The notes: generated from the sequence alone by a model not told the origin. Shown: positions 16,753 through 27,687, counted from the stretch's first letter. The stretch: DNA of 64,000 nt from Mediterraneibacter gnavus ATCC 29149 (GCF_008121495.1 NZ_CP043051.1:1398501-1462500), one strand, 5' to 3'. A program made the numbers and translations.

Positions 16753-17266
16753 TCAGATGTACTGTTCATCTGCAGCAATGCGGTATGCACAGGTGTTGTA
16801 TGAGCTGAATGTTCCGAAGGAAGCCATACAGAAAGCAAGAGAGATATTTGAGGAGGTACCGCAGCTTCATGATGTGTTTGTGAATCCGACAATTCCGGCA
16901 CAGAAGAAAGAACGTGTGATCGACAAGGTATTTCCGCAGGAAATGAGAAATTTCCTGAAAGTGGCATGTAAATATGAGAGAATGGATCTGATTCCGGAGA
17001 TATTTGCTGCATATGACAGATATTGTGACGAGCAGGATCGGATCTTAAGTGCCGTATTGACATGTGTAGAGCTGCCCAGTGACGAGCAGCTCAAAAATAT
17101 GGAAGCGTTCCTTTGTAAAAAATATGAAGCGAGCAAGGCCAGGATTGAGATTCAGACAGACAGTACGCTGCTTGGCGGATTTGTTCTGCGCACAGGAAGC
17201 GATGAATATGACTGGAGTCTGAAAGGACGTCTGGACAGACTAGGACAAAAATTAACCTGGAGGTGA
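16730..17266 (+). CDS. atpH: ATP synthase F1 subunit delta
   Basis: 178 aa. It links the peripheral stalk to the top of F1. The family pattern includes [10 protein letters not shown] near the N-terminus, [16 protein letters not shown] and the C-terminal [25 protein letters not shown]. Start ATG 16730 follows AGGTG inside the end of atpF; an in-frame GTG at 16721 lies in that site. The stop TGA overlaps the ribosome binding region of atpA. Confidence 0.93.
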   Translation: MKTQTTTSQMYCSSAAMRYAQVLYELNVPKEAIQKAREIFEEVPQLHDVFVNPTIPAQKKERVIDKVFPQEMRNFLKVACKYERMDLIPEIFAAYDRYCDEQDRILSAVLTCVELPSDEQLKNMEAFLCKKYEASKARIEIQTDSTLLGGFVLRTGSDEYDWSLKGRLDRLGQKLTWR

Positions 17267-17271
17267 ACAAG

Positions 17272-18780
17272 GTGAGTTCAATCAATTCAGATGAAATTAT
17301 TTCTATTTTAAAAGAAGAGATAGAAAATTTTGACAGTGTGAGCAAAGACAGCGAAGTGGGAACAGTCGTTGCTGTAGGTGACGGAATTGCGACTATTTAT
17401 GGGATTGATCACGCAATGTATGGAGAGATTGTTACCTTCGATACGGGTTTGAAAGGAATGGTACAGGATATTCAGAAAAATGAAATCGGAGTCATTCTTT
17501 TTGGACGGGACACAGATATCAAAGAAGGGACAAAAGTAACTCGTACAGGAAAAAAGGCCGGTGTACCGGTTGGAAATAAATATGTAGGAAGAGTTGTCAA
17601 TGCACTGGGAGCTCCGATTGATGGAAAAGGCGAGATCGAAGCAGATGATTACCGTCCGATCGAGCAGGAGGCGCCGGGAATTATTGACAGAAAATCAGTT
17701 AGCGTACCGATGGAAACAGGAATCCTTTCCATCGATGCCATGTTCCCGATCGGACGTGGGCAAAGAGAGCTGATCATCGGAGACCGTCAGACAGGAAAAA
17801 CATCCATTGCGATGGATACAATCCTGAATCAGAAGGGAAAAGATGTAATCTGTATTTATGTGGCGATCGGACAGAAGGCTTCTACTGTTGCAAAAGTTGT
17901 AAATACATTGAAGAATAATGATGCACTGGATTATACGATTGTGGTATCTTCTACAGCAAGTGACTGTGCGCCGCTTCAGTATATCGCACCATATGCCGGA
18001 ACAGCAATGGCAGAGCATTTTATGTATCAGGGAAAAGATGTCCTGATCGTCTATGATGATCTGTCAAAACATGCGGTTGCCTATCGTGCATTGTCTCTGC
18101 TGCTCGGTCGTTCACCGGGACGTGAGGCATATCCGGGAGATGTATTCTATCTGCATTCCAGACTGTTGGAGCGTTCCAGCCGTCTGAGTGATGAATTGGG
18201 AGGCGGTTCTATTACAGCACTGCCAATCATTGAGACGCAGGCAGGAGATGTATCCGCATATATTCCGACTAATGTAATTTCCATTACAGACGGACAGATC
18301 TTCCTGGAGAGCGATCTGTTTGCAGCAGGTATGAGACCGGCCGTAAACGTAGGTCTTTCCGTATCTCGTGTTGGTGGTGCCGCACAGACAAAAGCGATGA
18401 AAAAAGCATCCGGAAGTATTCGTATTGATCTGGCACAGTACCGCGAGATGGAAGTGTTCACGCAGTTTAGTTCCGATCTGGATGCTGCGACAAAAGAACA
18501 GCTGGAGTATGGAAGTGGTTTGATGGAATTGTTGAAGCAGCCGCTTTATCATCCGCTCAGTCTGCATGAAAAGGTCATCACACTGTGTGCGGCGACACAT
18601 AAAGTGATGCTTGGAATAGAAAAAGCAAAAATCAAACAGTTCCAGGCAGACCTGCTTCGTCATTTCGATTCAGATTATCCGGAAATCGGACAGGAAATCG
18701 AAGAGAAAAAGGTACTGACAGAAGAACTGATCGAAAAGATCGTGGAGACCGCAAAGGAATTCAAGAAGAGCAGGTGTTAA
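17272..18780 (+). CDS. atpA: ATP synthase F1 subunit alpha
   Basis: 502 aa. Non-catalytic nucleotide-binding subunit: P-loop GDRQTGKTS (about 170-178), [13 protein letters not shown] and the signature [22 protein letters not shown], with the arginine-finger region [10 protein letters not shown] chose GTG 17272, 8 bp after GGAGG (17259-17263); the upstream in-frame GTG at 17263 overlaps that site. Coupled to atpH. Confidence 0.97.
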   Translation: MSSINSDEIISILKEEIENFDSVSKDSEVGTVVAVGDGIATIYGIDHAMYGEIVTFDTGLKGMVQDIQKNEIGVILFGRDTDIKEGTKVTRTGKKAGVPVGNKYVGRVVNALGAPIDGKGEIEADDYRPIEQEAPGIIDRKSVSVPMETGILSIDAMFPIGRGQRELIIGDRQTGKTSIAMDTILNQKGKDVICIYVAIGQKASTVAKVVNTLKNNDALDYTIVVSSTASDCAPLQYIAPYAGTAMAEHFMYQGKDVLIVYDDLSKHAVAYRALSLLLGRSPGREAYPGDVFYLHSRLLERSSRLSDELGGGSITALPIIETQAGDVSAYIPTNVISITDGQIFLESDLFAAGMRPAVNVGLSVSRVGGAAQTKAMKKASGSIRIDLAQYREMEVFTQFSSDLDAATKEQLEYGSGLMELLKQPLYHPLSLHEKVITLCAATHKVMLGIEKAKIKQFQADLLRHFDSDYPEIGQEIEEKKVLTEELIEKIVETAKEFKKSRC

Positions 18781-18781
18781 T

Positions 18782-19675
18782 ATGGCAAATATCAGAGAAA
18801 TACAGAGCCGCATCAACAGCGTAAAAGATACGATGAAGATCACAAATGCGATGTATATGATTTCCTCTTCAAAAATGACGCAGGCCAGAAAAAAACTGGC
18901 GGATACAGAGCCGTATTTTTATGGACTTCAGGGTGAGATTTCCCGTATCCTGCGCCATGTGCCAGAGATCCGGCATTCTTATTTTGATGCCCGCCAGGAT
19001 ATCCCGGCAGAGCAGAAAAGGATCGGTTCGATCGTAATTACGGCAGACAAGGGACTTGCCGGAGCTTATAATCATAATATTATCAAGCTGGAAGAAGAGA
19101 TCCTTGCACAGCCGGGGATTCACAAGCTCTTTGTTGTAGGTGAGCTGGGACGGCATTATTTTGCAAAACATAATGTAGAGATTGACACAAATTTCCAGTA
19201 TACCGTTCAGAAACCGACGATGCACCGTGCCAGAGATATTGGCTGGTCGGTGATCGATCAGTTTCTGGCAGGGGAGCTGGATGAAGTGTATGTTGTATAC
19301 ACCCGCATGGAGAATTCGGTACAGACAGATGCGGAAAAATTGAAACTGCTTCCGTTGGAGGCCAAAGACTTCGGAAGTATGAAAATGCCTCTGAATATGT
19401 ATCGGGAAGCAATTGAACTGTATCCTTCCGCAGACAGCGTGATGGACAGTATTGTTCCGAACTATGTCATTGGTATGGTCTACGGATGTCTGGTAGAGGC
19501 ATATGCCAGTGAACACAATGCCCGTATGATGGCGATGAAGGCTGCTACAGACAGCGCTGAAAGCCTGATCCGGGAGTTGTCAATCGTATATAACAGAGCC
19601 AGACAGGCTGCAATTACCCAGGAAATTACGGAAGTTTGCAGCGGTGCGAAGGCGCAGAAGCAGAAAAGGAAGTGA
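18782..19675 (+). CDS. atpG: ATP synthase F1 subunit gamma
   Basis: 297 aa. Central rotor shaft; N-terminal coiled helix IQSRINSVKDTMKITNAMYMISSSKM and C-terminal AYASEHNARMMAMKAATDSAESLI...YNRARQAAITQEITEV are typical. It starts two bases after the atpA stop with AGGTG as ribosome binding site. Confidence 0.96.
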   Translation: MANIREIQSRINSVKDTMKITNAMYMISSSKMTQARKKLADTEPYFYGLQGEISRILRHVPEIRHSYFDARQDIPAEQKRIGSIVITADKGLAGAYNHNIIKLEEEILAQPGIHKLFVVGELGRHYFAKHNVEIDTNFQYTVQKPTMHRARDIGWSVIDQFLAGELDEVYVVYTRMENSVQTDAEKLKLLPLEAKDFGSMKMPLNMYREAIELYPSADSVMDSIVPNYVIGMVYGCLVEAYASEHNARMMAMKAATDSAESLIRELSIVYNRARQAAITQEITEVCSGAKAQKQKRK

Positions 19676-19681
19676 GAATAG

Positions 19682-21079
<1,398 letters not shown>

Positions 21080-21090
21080 GAGCGTGGCAT

Positions 21091-21507
21091 ATGGATACAT
21101 TTGGTTTGAAAATCATCGCAAGTGACAGGGTTTTTTACGAAGGACGCTGCAGAAAGCTTGTAATTCCGGCGCCGGATGGTGAAAAGGGAATCTTGCCGAA
21201 CCATGAAAATATGGTGATTGCAGTGAAGATCGGAATGGCCCGTATGGAGATCGAAGAAGGAAACTGGGTAGAAGTTGCACTCGGAAGAGGATTTGCAGAG
21301 GTAGTCAACAACCGTGTGACACTGCTGGTAGATACAGCAGAAAAGCCGGAGGAGATTGATATCCGTCATGCACAGGAGCAGAAAGAGCGTGCAGAGGAGC
21401 GAATCCGCCAGAAACAGAGCATCCAGGAATATTATCATTCTCAGGCATCTCTGGCGAGAGCTATGAACCGATTGCGAGTATCTCAGGGAAAACGCTGGAA
21501 TTTATAG
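21091..21507 (+). CDS. atpC: ATP synthase F1 subunit epsilon
   Basis: 138 aa. N-terminal beta-sandwich (IPAPDGEKGILPNHENMVIAVKIG) and a C-terminal helical hairpin (HAQEQKERAEERIRQKQS), the part that can inhibit hydrolysis. Last gene of the operon; followed 3 bp later by the operon terminator. Confidence 0.95.
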   Translation: MDTFGLKIIASDRVFYEGRCRKLVIPAPDGEKGILPNHENMVIAVKIGMARMEIEEGNWVEVALGRGFAEVVNNRVTLLVDTAEKPEEIDIRHAQEQKERAEERIRQKQSIQEYYHSQASLARAMNRLRVSQGKRWNL

Positions 21508-21509
21508 AG

Positions 21510-21559
21510 AAAAGAAACAAGGAAGTTTGCGCAAAAGGTGCAGCTTCCTTGTTTCTTTT
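21510..21559 (+). terminator. Strong terminator of the atp operon
   Basis: Perfect 16-bp stem: AAAAGAAACAAGGAAG (21510-21525) with CTTCCTTGTTTCTTTT (21544-21559), 18-nt loop, T-rich 3' arm. Confidence 0.9.
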
Positions 21560-21581
21560 CACATATAGTAACTTTTACGGA

Positions 21582-21774
21582 GTTACTGTTCCCACCAATC
21601 TCCACCTATCCATGCGCAATCGTCGTGCTTGCGCACTCCAGTACCGCACTTCGTGCTAGATTGCTTATGTATGGGCGGTGACTGGTTCCACCAGATGTTA
21701 AATATAGATTCTTTGCCTTACATGCAAGCATGACGGTTCAGAACCTATATTTAACATCCGGTGTGAACAGTAAC
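21582..21774. mobile_element. 193-bp MITE-like element with 9-bp target duplication
   Basis: Terminal inverted repeats GTTACTGTTCCCACC (21582-21596) and GGTGTGAACAGTAAC (21760-21774) match at 14 of 15 positions. The element is flanked directly by TTTTACGGA on both sides (21573-21581 and 21775-21783), a 9-bp direct repeat expected from target duplication. Inside are a 14-bp perfect stem GATGTTAAATATAG / CTATATTTAACATC and a second long imperfect palindrome. It carries no gene. A truncated inverted copy of the left 55 bp lies at 55485-55539 (52 of 55 identical). Confidence 0.8.
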
Positions 21775-21813
21775 TTTTACGGAAAAATTTATAACATATT
21801 CATGGAAATTTAA

Positions 21814-21842
21814 TTGTGTCCCAACAAAATTTCAAGTATAAT
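21814..21842 (+). promoter_or_regulatory. Promoter candidate for the Rpn-like gene
   Basis: TTGTGT (21814-21819), 17-bp spacer, TATAAT (21837-21842). The leader of ~245 nt up to 22094 holds no other recognisable feature. Confidence 0.45.
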
Positions 21843-22093
21843 AAAACCAATCTTGAAAGGAATCCCTTTCAGTTTTCAAATATGGCATAAGAGGCCATTC
21901 AAAAATAATTTCCAAATAAACGCACAGAAAAGATGGATAAGACGTTACCGTGCATAGTAACAAGAGAATAGATGGAGTTTGTCTGTATTTGCGATTGTGA
22001 AACATCGTGTCAAAAGATATAATAAAATTAAGAATACAGTTACATGCTCATCGAAATCTTCTGAATTCCATCAGAAACCAAGGAGGAGCATGT

Positions 22094-22966
22094 ATGAAGA
22101 AGGAAAAAACAACACAATTTTTAATGAAGCCAAAAGTAGATTTCTGTTTTAAAGAGCTGATGGAAGATGAAGAGGTGCGCAACGCATTTCTGGCGGCGGT
22201 ACTTGGAATTGATCTGGGAGAAATCGTTGAGAGCAGGATTTTGCCGTCCCATTTGCGCCAGAAGGATAAAGATGATAAGTTGGGAATTTTGGATGTACGG
22301 GTTTTGTTAAATAACAAGGAGCAGATTGACATTGAAATTCAGGTGACAGCTAGTGAATACTGGGCAGAACGCACGTTGTTCTATCTGGGGAAGATGTTTA
22401 CCGATCAATTAAAACCAGGAGAAGACTATCAGAAATTAGAAAAATGTATTCATATCGGGATTTTGAATTTTACCATGTTTGAAGATGAAGAATATTACTC
22501 CTGTTTTCACTTCTGGTCAGATCAGGGGAGAAAGATGTACAGTGATAAAGTTGAGATCCACACATTGGAACTCCCGAAACTGGCAAAATATGAGTATCCG
22601 GAGACAGAGCTGCTGAAATGGCTTCAGTTTATCAATGCAGAAACCAAGGAGGAATTTGAAATGGCAGCGGAAAAAAGCGAATATATTAAGAAGGCGTATG
22701 AGGATTTGAACCGGATCAGTGCGGATGAGGAGAAGCGTCTGGAATATGAGGCAAGAGAGCGTGCGATTCGAGATCACCAGTACTTTTCTACGGTTTATAA
22801 AAACACTGGATTGAAAGAAGGCAGAAGGGAAGGCAGAAGACAGGCAACTGTAGAATTATTACAGGAAATGGGAATGGAAAAAGAATGCGTGTGTGCAAAG
22901 GTACAGGAAAAGTTCCAGCTTTCTTTCCAAGAGGCTGAGCAGGAAGTAGAAAAATATTGGAAATAA
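22094..22966 (+). CDS. Rpn family recombination-promoting nuclease / PD-(D/E)XK transposase-like protein
   Basis: 290 aa. N-terminal PD-(D/E)XK nuclease core: KVDFCFKELMEDEEVRNAFL, then LDVRVLLNNKEQIDIEIQV with the D...ExQ catalytic pattern (about 78-96), and YWAERTLFYLGKMFTDQL. The C-terminus is helical with GRREGRRQATVELLQEMGM, typical of this widespread Firmicute family. Rpn proteins promote RecA-independent recombination in E. coli; most copies are of unknown role. ATG 22094 follows AGGAGGAGC; an upstream in-frame start at 22007 lacks such a site. This is the only intact copy of three in the window. Confidence 0.85.
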   Translation: MKKEKTTQFLMKPKVDFCFKELMEDEEVRNAFLAAVLGIDLGEIVESRILPSHLRQKDKDDKLGILDVRVLLNNKEQIDIEIQVTASEYWAERTLFYLGKMFTDQLKPGEDYQKLEKCIHIGILNFTMFEDEEYYSCFHFWSDQGRKMYSDKVEIHTLELPKLAKYEYPETELLKWLQFINAETKEEFEMAAEKSEYIKKAYEDLNRISADEEKRLEYEARERAIRDHQYFSTVYKNTGLKEGRREGRRQATVELLQEMGMEKECVCAKVQEKFQLSFQEAEQEVEKYWK

Positions 22967-22986
22967 TAGCGGTAGCTTTTTTGTTT

Positions 22987-23020
22987 TTAAAACTGGCATG
23001 GTTAAAAACGTTAAAACTGG
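22987..23020 (+). promoter_or_regulatory. Direct repeats upstream of pdxS (candidate regulator site)
   Basis: TTAAAACTGG occurs at 22987-22996 and 23011-23020, 24 bp apart start to start, each followed by an ATG-containing tail. Direct repeats in pdxST promoters are the typical target of MocR-type PdxR regulators; no pdxR gene is in the window. Confidence 0.35.
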
Positions 23021-23091
23021 ATGTTTAAGAAAAGCCAATCTTAATGTAGTATTCATATAAAAATGATAGCAATTAAGAGGAGGTACAGCAA

Positions 23092-23967
23092 ATGAGTGCA
23101 GAAAGATATGAGCTCAACAAGCAGTTAGCACAGATGTTAAAAGGCGGAGTGATCATGGATGTGACAACACCGGAACAGGCAAGGATTGCAGAGGAGGCGG
23201 GAGCATGTGCAGTGATGGCGCTGGAAAGGATTCCGGCTGATATCCGTGCAGCGGGCGGAGTATCCAGAATGAGTGATCCGAAGATGATCAAGGAAATTCA
23301 GGAAGCAGTATCCATTCCAGTTATGGCAAAATGCAGGATCGGACATTTTGTTGAAGCACAGATATTAGAGGCAATCGAAATTGATTATATCGATGAGAGT
23401 GAAGTACTTTCTCCGGCAGATGATGTTTATCATATTAATAAACGCAAATTCCAGGTACCATTTGTATGTGGTGCAAGAGATTTGGGAGAAGCGCTTAGAA
23501 GGATCAATGAAGGAGCTTCTATGATCCGTACAAAGGGAGAGCCGGGAACAGGAGATGTGATACAGGCAGTCAGACATATGAGAATGATGAAGCGGGAAAT
23601 TGCAAAACTGGTCTCCATGAGGGAGGATGAGCTGTTTGAGGAAGCAAAGGCCCTAAATGTGCCGTATGAATTGGTTGAATATGTACATCATAACGGACGT
23701 ATTCCTGTTGTAAACTTCGCGGCGGGAGGCATCGCAACTCCGGCGGATGCGGCGCTGATGATGCAGCTTGGTGCAGAAGGCGTATTTGTGGGATCTGGTA
23801 TTTTTAAGTCAGGAGATCCGAGAAAGCGGGCAGAAGCAATTGTAAAAGCGGTAACAAACTTTGAAGACTACAGGATGCTGGCAGAGCTTTCTGAGGATCT
23901 GGGAGAGGCAATGGTAGGAATTAATGAACAGGAGATAGAACTTTTGATGGCGGAAAGGGGCAGATAG
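23092..23967 (+). CDS. pdxS: Pyridoxal 5'-phosphate synthase, lyase subunit PdxS
   Basis: 291 aa. It builds PLP from ribose 5-phosphate, glyceraldehyde 3-phosphate and ammonia in a TIM barrel. The two catalytic lysines are visible in [11 protein letters not shown] and [34 protein letters not shown] is the family signature. ATG 23092 follows AGAGGAGG. Its stop is one base from pdxT; the two proteins form a 12+12 complex. Confidence 0.97.
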   Translation: MSAERYELNKQLAQMLKGGVIMDVTTPEQARIAEEAGACAVMALERIPADIRAAGGVSRMSDPKMIKEIQEAVSIPVMAKCRIGHFVEAQILEAIEIDYIDESEVLSPADDVYHINKRKFQVPFVCGARDLGEALRRINEGASMIRTKGEPGTGDVIQAVRHMRMMKREIAKLVSMREDELFEEAKALNVPYELVEYVHHNGRIPVVNFAAGGIATPADAALMMQLGAEGVFVGSGIFKSGDPRKRAEAIVKAVTNFEDYRMLAELSEDLGEAMVGINEQEIELLMAERGR

Positions 23968-23968
23968 A

Positions 23969-24565
23969 ATGAAGATCGCAGTACTTGCAGTACAGGGAGC
24001 ATTTGCGGAACATCGGAAGAAAATAGAAGACCTGGGAATAGAATGTATGGAACTCCGCAAAAAAGAGGACCTGATGAAACCGTTTGATGGATTGATCCTT
24101 CCCGGAGGTGAGAGTACTGTGCAGGGAAAACTTCTGAAAGAGCTGGACATATATCAGATATTGAAGCAGAAAATCGAAGAAGGACTGCCGGTGCTGGCAA
24201 CTTGTGCCGGCCTGATCCTTCTGGCGGAAAATTTGACAAATGACCGGAATATTTATTTTGCAACATTGCCGGCAGCGGTGAAAAGAAACGGTTATGGCAG
24301 ACAGCTTGGAAGTTTCCGTACAGTACAGGAAATGAAGGGAATCGGGAAAATACCGATGACATTTATAAGAGCTCCATATATTGAAAAAGTTGGAAAAGGA
24401 GTAGAAGTTCTTGCGGCAGTAGATGATCGGATCGTGGCAGTAAAATACGGGACACAGTTTGGGCTGGCATTTCATCCGGAATTAGATCAGGACAACAGAA
24501 TACATGAAATGTTTCTGGATACGGTTAAAGCAGCCATACAAAACAATGAGTCTGCTATAAAATAA
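23969..24565 (+). CDS. pdxT: Pyridoxal 5'-phosphate synthase, glutaminase subunit PdxT
   Basis: 198 aa. It releases ammonia from glutamine for PdxS. Class I glutamine amidotransferase triad: Cys in LATCAGLILLAE, His and Glu in LAFHPEL. GGESTVQGKLL is the oxyanion/substrate loop. Operon with pdxS, 1-bp gap. The nucleophile elbow reads ATCAG rather than the commoner GICAG/GTCAG. Confidence 0.96.
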   Translation: MKIAVLAVQGAFAEHRKKIEDLGIECMELRKKEDLMKPFDGLILPGGESTVQGKLLKELDIYQILKQKIEEGLPVLATCAGLILLAENLTNDRNIYFATLPAAVKRNGYGRQLGSFRTVQEMKGIGKIPMTFIRAPYIEKVGKGVEVLAAVDDRIVAVKYGTQFGLAFHPELDQDNRIHEMFLDTVKAAIQNNESAIK

Positions 24566-24593
24566 ATCTATAATAGGATATTCTCAATCTATA

Positions 24594-24623
24594 TTGGACA
24601 AATAAATCCTACTATGTTAATAT
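24594..24623 (+). promoter_or_regulatory. Promoter candidate for O-acetylhomoserine sulfhydrylase, with flanking TAGGAT/ATCCTA arms
   Basis: TTGGAC (24594-24599), 18-bp spacer, TAATAT (24618-24623). TAGGAT (24574-24579) and ATCCTA (24606-24611) form a spaced inverted repeat across the -35 box, a possible regulator site (a CymR/Rrf2-like site is one guess). No SAM riboswitch is visible. Confidence 0.4.
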
Positions 24624-24674
24624 GATTACAAGGAATTAAGAAAGAAACAGATTCCAAAGAAGGAGGAAATAGAA

Positions 24675-25979
24675 ATGGCAGATATCAGAGATTCTAAAAA
24701 CTGGGGATTTGAGACAAAACAATTACACATTGGACAGGAACAGGCAGATCCGGTTACAGATGCAAGAGCAGTCCCGATCTATGCAACAACCTCTTATGTA
24801 TTTCACGACTCACAGCATGCGGCAGACCGCTTCGGACTCCGTGATGCAGGAAATATATATGGAAGACTGACAAATCCGACACAGGATATTTTCGAACAGC
24901 GTATTGCAGCATTAGAAGGCGGTGTGGCAGCGCTGGCTGTAGCATCCGGTGCGGCAGCAATTGCCTATGCATTTCAGGCACTTGCAAAGGCGGGAGAGCA
25001 TATTGTGGCATCCAAGACCATCTACGGCGGCACATACAATCTTCTGGCGCATACTCTTCCGCTCACAAACGATGTGACAACAACGTTTGTGGACCCTGAG
25101 AAAGAAGGATCTTTTGAGGCAGCCATTCAGGAAAATACAAAAGCGATATTTGTAGAGACACTTGGAAATCCGAATTCAAATCTGATCGATCTGGAGAAGG
25201 TGGCAGAGATCGCGCACAGACACAATATTCCGTTGGTAGTAGATTCTACATTTGCAACACCGTATCTGATCCGGCCGATCGAACATGGTGCAGATTTGGT
25301 GATTCACTCCGCAACGAAATTTATCGGCGGTCATGGAACAGCGATTGGAGGCGTGATCGTTGACAGTGGAAAGTTTGACTGGAAGGCATCCGGCAAATAT
25401 CCGTGGATTTCAGAAGCCAACCCGAGTTATCATGGTGTATCGTTCTCAGATGCAGCAGGCAGTGCGGCATTTGTAACCTATATCCGTGCAGTGATCCTGC
25501 GTGATACGGGTGCAACACTTTCTCCGTTCCATTCCTTTATCTTCCTGCAGGGGCTGGAGACATTATCTCTGCGTGTTGAGCGGCATGTGAGCAATGCGCT
25601 GAAGATCGTGGAGTATCTTGCGAATCATCCGCAGGTAGAGGCTGTACACCATCCGTCACTGGAAACGGAGTCAACCCATGAATTATATAAGAGATATCTC
25701 CCGAACGGAGGCGGCTCTATCTTTACTTTTGAGATTAAGGGAGATGCGCAGACGGCCCAGGCATTTATCGATCAGCTGTCTATCTTTTCCCTGCTGGCAA
25801 ATGTAGCAGACGTGAAATCTCTGGTGATTCATCCGGCAACCACCACTCACAGCCAGTGTACGGAGGAAGAATTGTTAGATCAGGGAATCAAACCAAACAC
25901 GATCCGGCTTTCAATCGGAATTGAAAAAGTAGAAGATCTGATCGCAGATCTTGATGCGGCATTTAAAGGAGTAAAATAA
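24675..25979 (+). CDS. O-acetylhomoserine sulfhydrylase (PLP-dependent)
   Basis: 434 aa, the length typical of O-acetylhomoserine sulfhydrylase rather than cystathionine gamma-synthase (~380). It makes homocysteine from O-acetylhomoserine and sulfide for methionine. Cys/Met-metabolism PLP fold: YGRLTNPTQDIFEQRIAALEGG, SKTIYGGTYNLL, PLP-Lys in DLVIHSATKFIGGHGT, and C-terminal TTTHSQ...LSIGIEKVEDLIADLD. ATG follows AAGGAGG. It uses PLP, the product of the adjacent pdxST operon. Its stop overlaps the start of the decayed symporter gene. Confidence 0.93.
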   Translation: MADIRDSKNWGFETKQLHIGQEQADPVTDARAVPIYATTSYVFHDSQHAADRFGLRDAGNIYGRLTNPTQDIFEQRIAALEGGVAALAVASGAAAIAYAFQALAKAGEHIVASKTIYGGTYNLLAHTLPLTNDVTTTFVDPEKEGSFEAAIQENTKAIFVETLGNPNSNLIDLEKVAEIAHRHNIPLVVDSTFATPYLIRPIEHGADLVIHSATKFIGGHGTAIGGVIVDSGKFDWKASGKYPWISEANPSYHGVSFSDAAGSAAFVTYIRAVILRDTGATLSPFHSFIFLQGLETLSLRVERHVSNALKIVEYLANHPQVEAVHHPSLETESTHELYKRYLPNGGGSIFTFEIKGDAQTAQAFIDQLSIFSLLANVADVKSLVIHPATTTHSQCTEEELLDQGIKPNTIRLSIGIEKVEDLIADLDAAFKGVK

Positions 25980-26387
25980 TGGATATTGATGTTTTAGCGA
26001 TAGCGGCAGTGGCGATTACAGTAGTTCTGTTTGTACTGCTGTCCTATCTGGGAAGAAAAAAGCATTTACGTCCCAGTCCAGTATGCATTTCTGATCGTAT
26101 TGACACTGATCGTTTCCATCGGAACAGTAGGAGTTCCGGGAACCTCCACAGTAACAACCACAGCACTGTTTACTGCAGCAGGACTTCCGGTAGAGATTAT
26201 TGTACTTCTGGTTCCGATCTCAAGCGTTGTCGATATGATGCGTACAGCAACAAATGTGACAGGTGCGGCAACAGCAGCAGTTCTTGTGGCAAAATCCGAG
26301 CAGCTTTTAGACAGAGAGGTTTATGACCAGAAAAAGAGTGAAGACGGATTGAGCGGAGCAGCTGCAGTTGGTGAATCTGCGAGATAA
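25979..26387 (+). pseudogene. Internally deleted and frameshifted dicarboxylate/amino-acid:cation symporter (DAACS)
   Basis: The first ~28 codons from ATG 25979 (IDVLAIAAVAITVVLFVLLS) look like an N-terminal membrane helix and then run out of frame near 26065. A different frame then encodes the C-terminal ~100 residues of a DAACS carrier (IVSIGTVGVPGTSTVTTTAL, PISSVVDMMRTATNVTGAA) to the stop at 26387. Complete members are 400-480 aa, so about 300 codons of the middle are missing. ATG 25979 overlaps the stop of the preceding gene (TAATG), so the intact gene was probably co-transcribed with it. Confidence 0.8.
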
Positions 26388-26394
26388 TAAAATA

Positions 26395-26454
26395 AAAAGC
26401 ATTCCTGCCGGAAATCATATGCCAAGAAGCAATGATCCATGCAGGAATGCTTTT
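26395..26454. terminator. Bidirectional terminator between convergent genes
   Basis: Perfect stem AAAAGCATTCCTGC (26395-26408) / GCAGGAATGCTTTT (26441-26454); A-run and T-run at the two feet let it serve both strands. Confidence 0.88.
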
Positions 26455-26457
26455 ACT

Positions 26458-27687
26458 TTATGCCTGATCCTGATAACAATATCCGCCGTTTTCTTTCACT
26501 CCGTAAAAATCAGCGAAAGACAGATGAAAAACATCTTTTTCCATACCGGAAAGGTCGATCTTATGTTTGATCAGATATTGATAAATTCCGGAATAATCAA
26601 TACTTCCCTGTAATAAAATACTGTCTAATTTTCCATCTCGTAAAATTGCACGTTTATAATTGTGGGAATCTTCCTGTTCCAGGACTACATCTCCCTCTTC
26701 TTCGATACCGCGTCCGAGAGAAAGTGTGACCAGACCATAGAAATTCATCGTATTTTTCATAGCATAACGATCATCGTAGACAGTTTCGATTCCGCACATA
26801 TTGAGAGCAGCGACCTGTCCCTGTTTCATGGCATTTGGCCAGATTCCAGATAATCCGGTTACATCTCCGGCAGCGTAAATATCTTTAAAGCTGGTTTCCA
26901 TGGTGTCAGACACTTTAATAAAACGATCTACTTCGATCGGAGTATCCAGTACGCATTCAACTGCGGGACGAACACCGGCAGCAACAATGACCAGATCACA
27001 GTCTACCCGGGTGCCATCATCCAGAAGGACATAGTCGATTGAACCATTGCTGTTCATATGCGTTTCAGAAGCCTTTTTTCCAAGAAGAAAACGGCATCCG
27101 TGTTCTTCAAATAATTTCCGATAGGCAGTTCCGGCAGTTTCATTTAACTGGATCGGAAGAATACGATCTGCCATTTCCACAACAGTAACCTCTTTACCCT
27201 GCTCGAGAAATGCATAGGCAGCGTCCATTCCAACCAGACCGGAACCAACGATCAGAATCTGTTCTGCCTGATCGGCCAGCGGGCGGATCGCCTGAGCATC
27301 CGAAAGATGCCGCAGTCCGAATACATTGTTTGCCTCACGGAACTGTCCAACAGGCGGGATGAAGCTGTTTGCACCGGTTGTGATCAGGAGTTTGTCATAG
27401 TGGCAGGATGTGTCATTATCAAGCAGAACCTGCTGGTTTTTTACATCCACTGTTTTTACAGAAACACCCTTGATCCATTCGATTTTATTGGTTTCAAAAA
27501 AGTCAGGTTCTACAAAGGACAAGGTATCTTCCTGACGTTCATGGCTCAAATAACGGTGAAGCATGCAGCGGGAGTGTACATGCTCATCTGTGGAAATCAT
27601 GGTAATAGAGGCATCCGGCTGCTGGCTGCGAATGGTTTTTGCTGCGGTGATCCCGGCAGCCCCCACTCCGATAATAACATGCATCAT
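26458..27687 (-). CDS. NAD(P)/FAD-dependent oxidoreductase of the CO dehydrogenase cluster
   Basis: 409 aa. Two Rossmann dinucleotide-binding motifs: HVIIGVGAAGITAAKTIR at the N-terminus (FAD) and ILIVGSGLVGMDAAYAFLEQG in the middle (NAD(P)H), plus the second FAD motif DIYAAGDVTG. This is the NirB/NADH-oxidase-like pyridine nucleotide-disulfide fold. It is the third gene after cooS and a CooF-like ferredoxin; its start overlaps the ferredoxin stop (ATGA). The likely role, inferred from context, is to pass electrons between CODH, ferredoxin and NAD(P)H. Confidence 0.88.
   Translation of the reverse strand: MMHVIIGVGAAGITAAKTIRSQQPDASITMISTDEHVHSRCMLHRYLSHERQEDTLSFVEPDFFETNKIEWIKGVSVKTVDVKNQQVLLDNDTSCHYDKLLITTGANSFIPPVGQFREANNVFGLRHLSDAQAIRPLADQAEQILIVGSGLVGMDAAYAFLEQGKEVTVVEMADRILPIQLNETAGTAYRKLFEEHGCRFLLGKKASETHMNSNGSIDYVLLDDGTRVDCDLVIVAAGVRPAVECVLDTPIEVDRFIKVSDTMETSFKDIYAAGDVTGLSGIWPNAMKQGQVAALNMCGIETVYDDRYAMKNTMNFYGLVTLSLGRGIEEEGDVVLEQEDSHNYKRAILRDGKLDSILLQGSIDYSGIYQYLIKHKIDLSGMEKDVFHLSFADFYGVKENGGYCYQDQA

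Noticed and set aside
17263..17271. GTG 17263 as atpA start
   Set aside because: It overlaps the GGAGG ribosome binding site; GTG 17272 is correctly spaced.
18112..18663. 183-codon open frame antisense to atpA
   Set aside because: Shadow of a highly conserved gene; composition follows the atpA codon pattern.
22007..22093. Upstream start for the Rpn-like gene at 22007
   Set aside because: No ribosome binding site there and the extra residues do not look like the family; ATG 22094 follows AGGAGGAGC.
24566..24674. SAM riboswitch or T-box before the sulfhydrylase gene
   Set aside because: Only ~110 bp are available and no S-box helices or T-box bulge sequence are visible.
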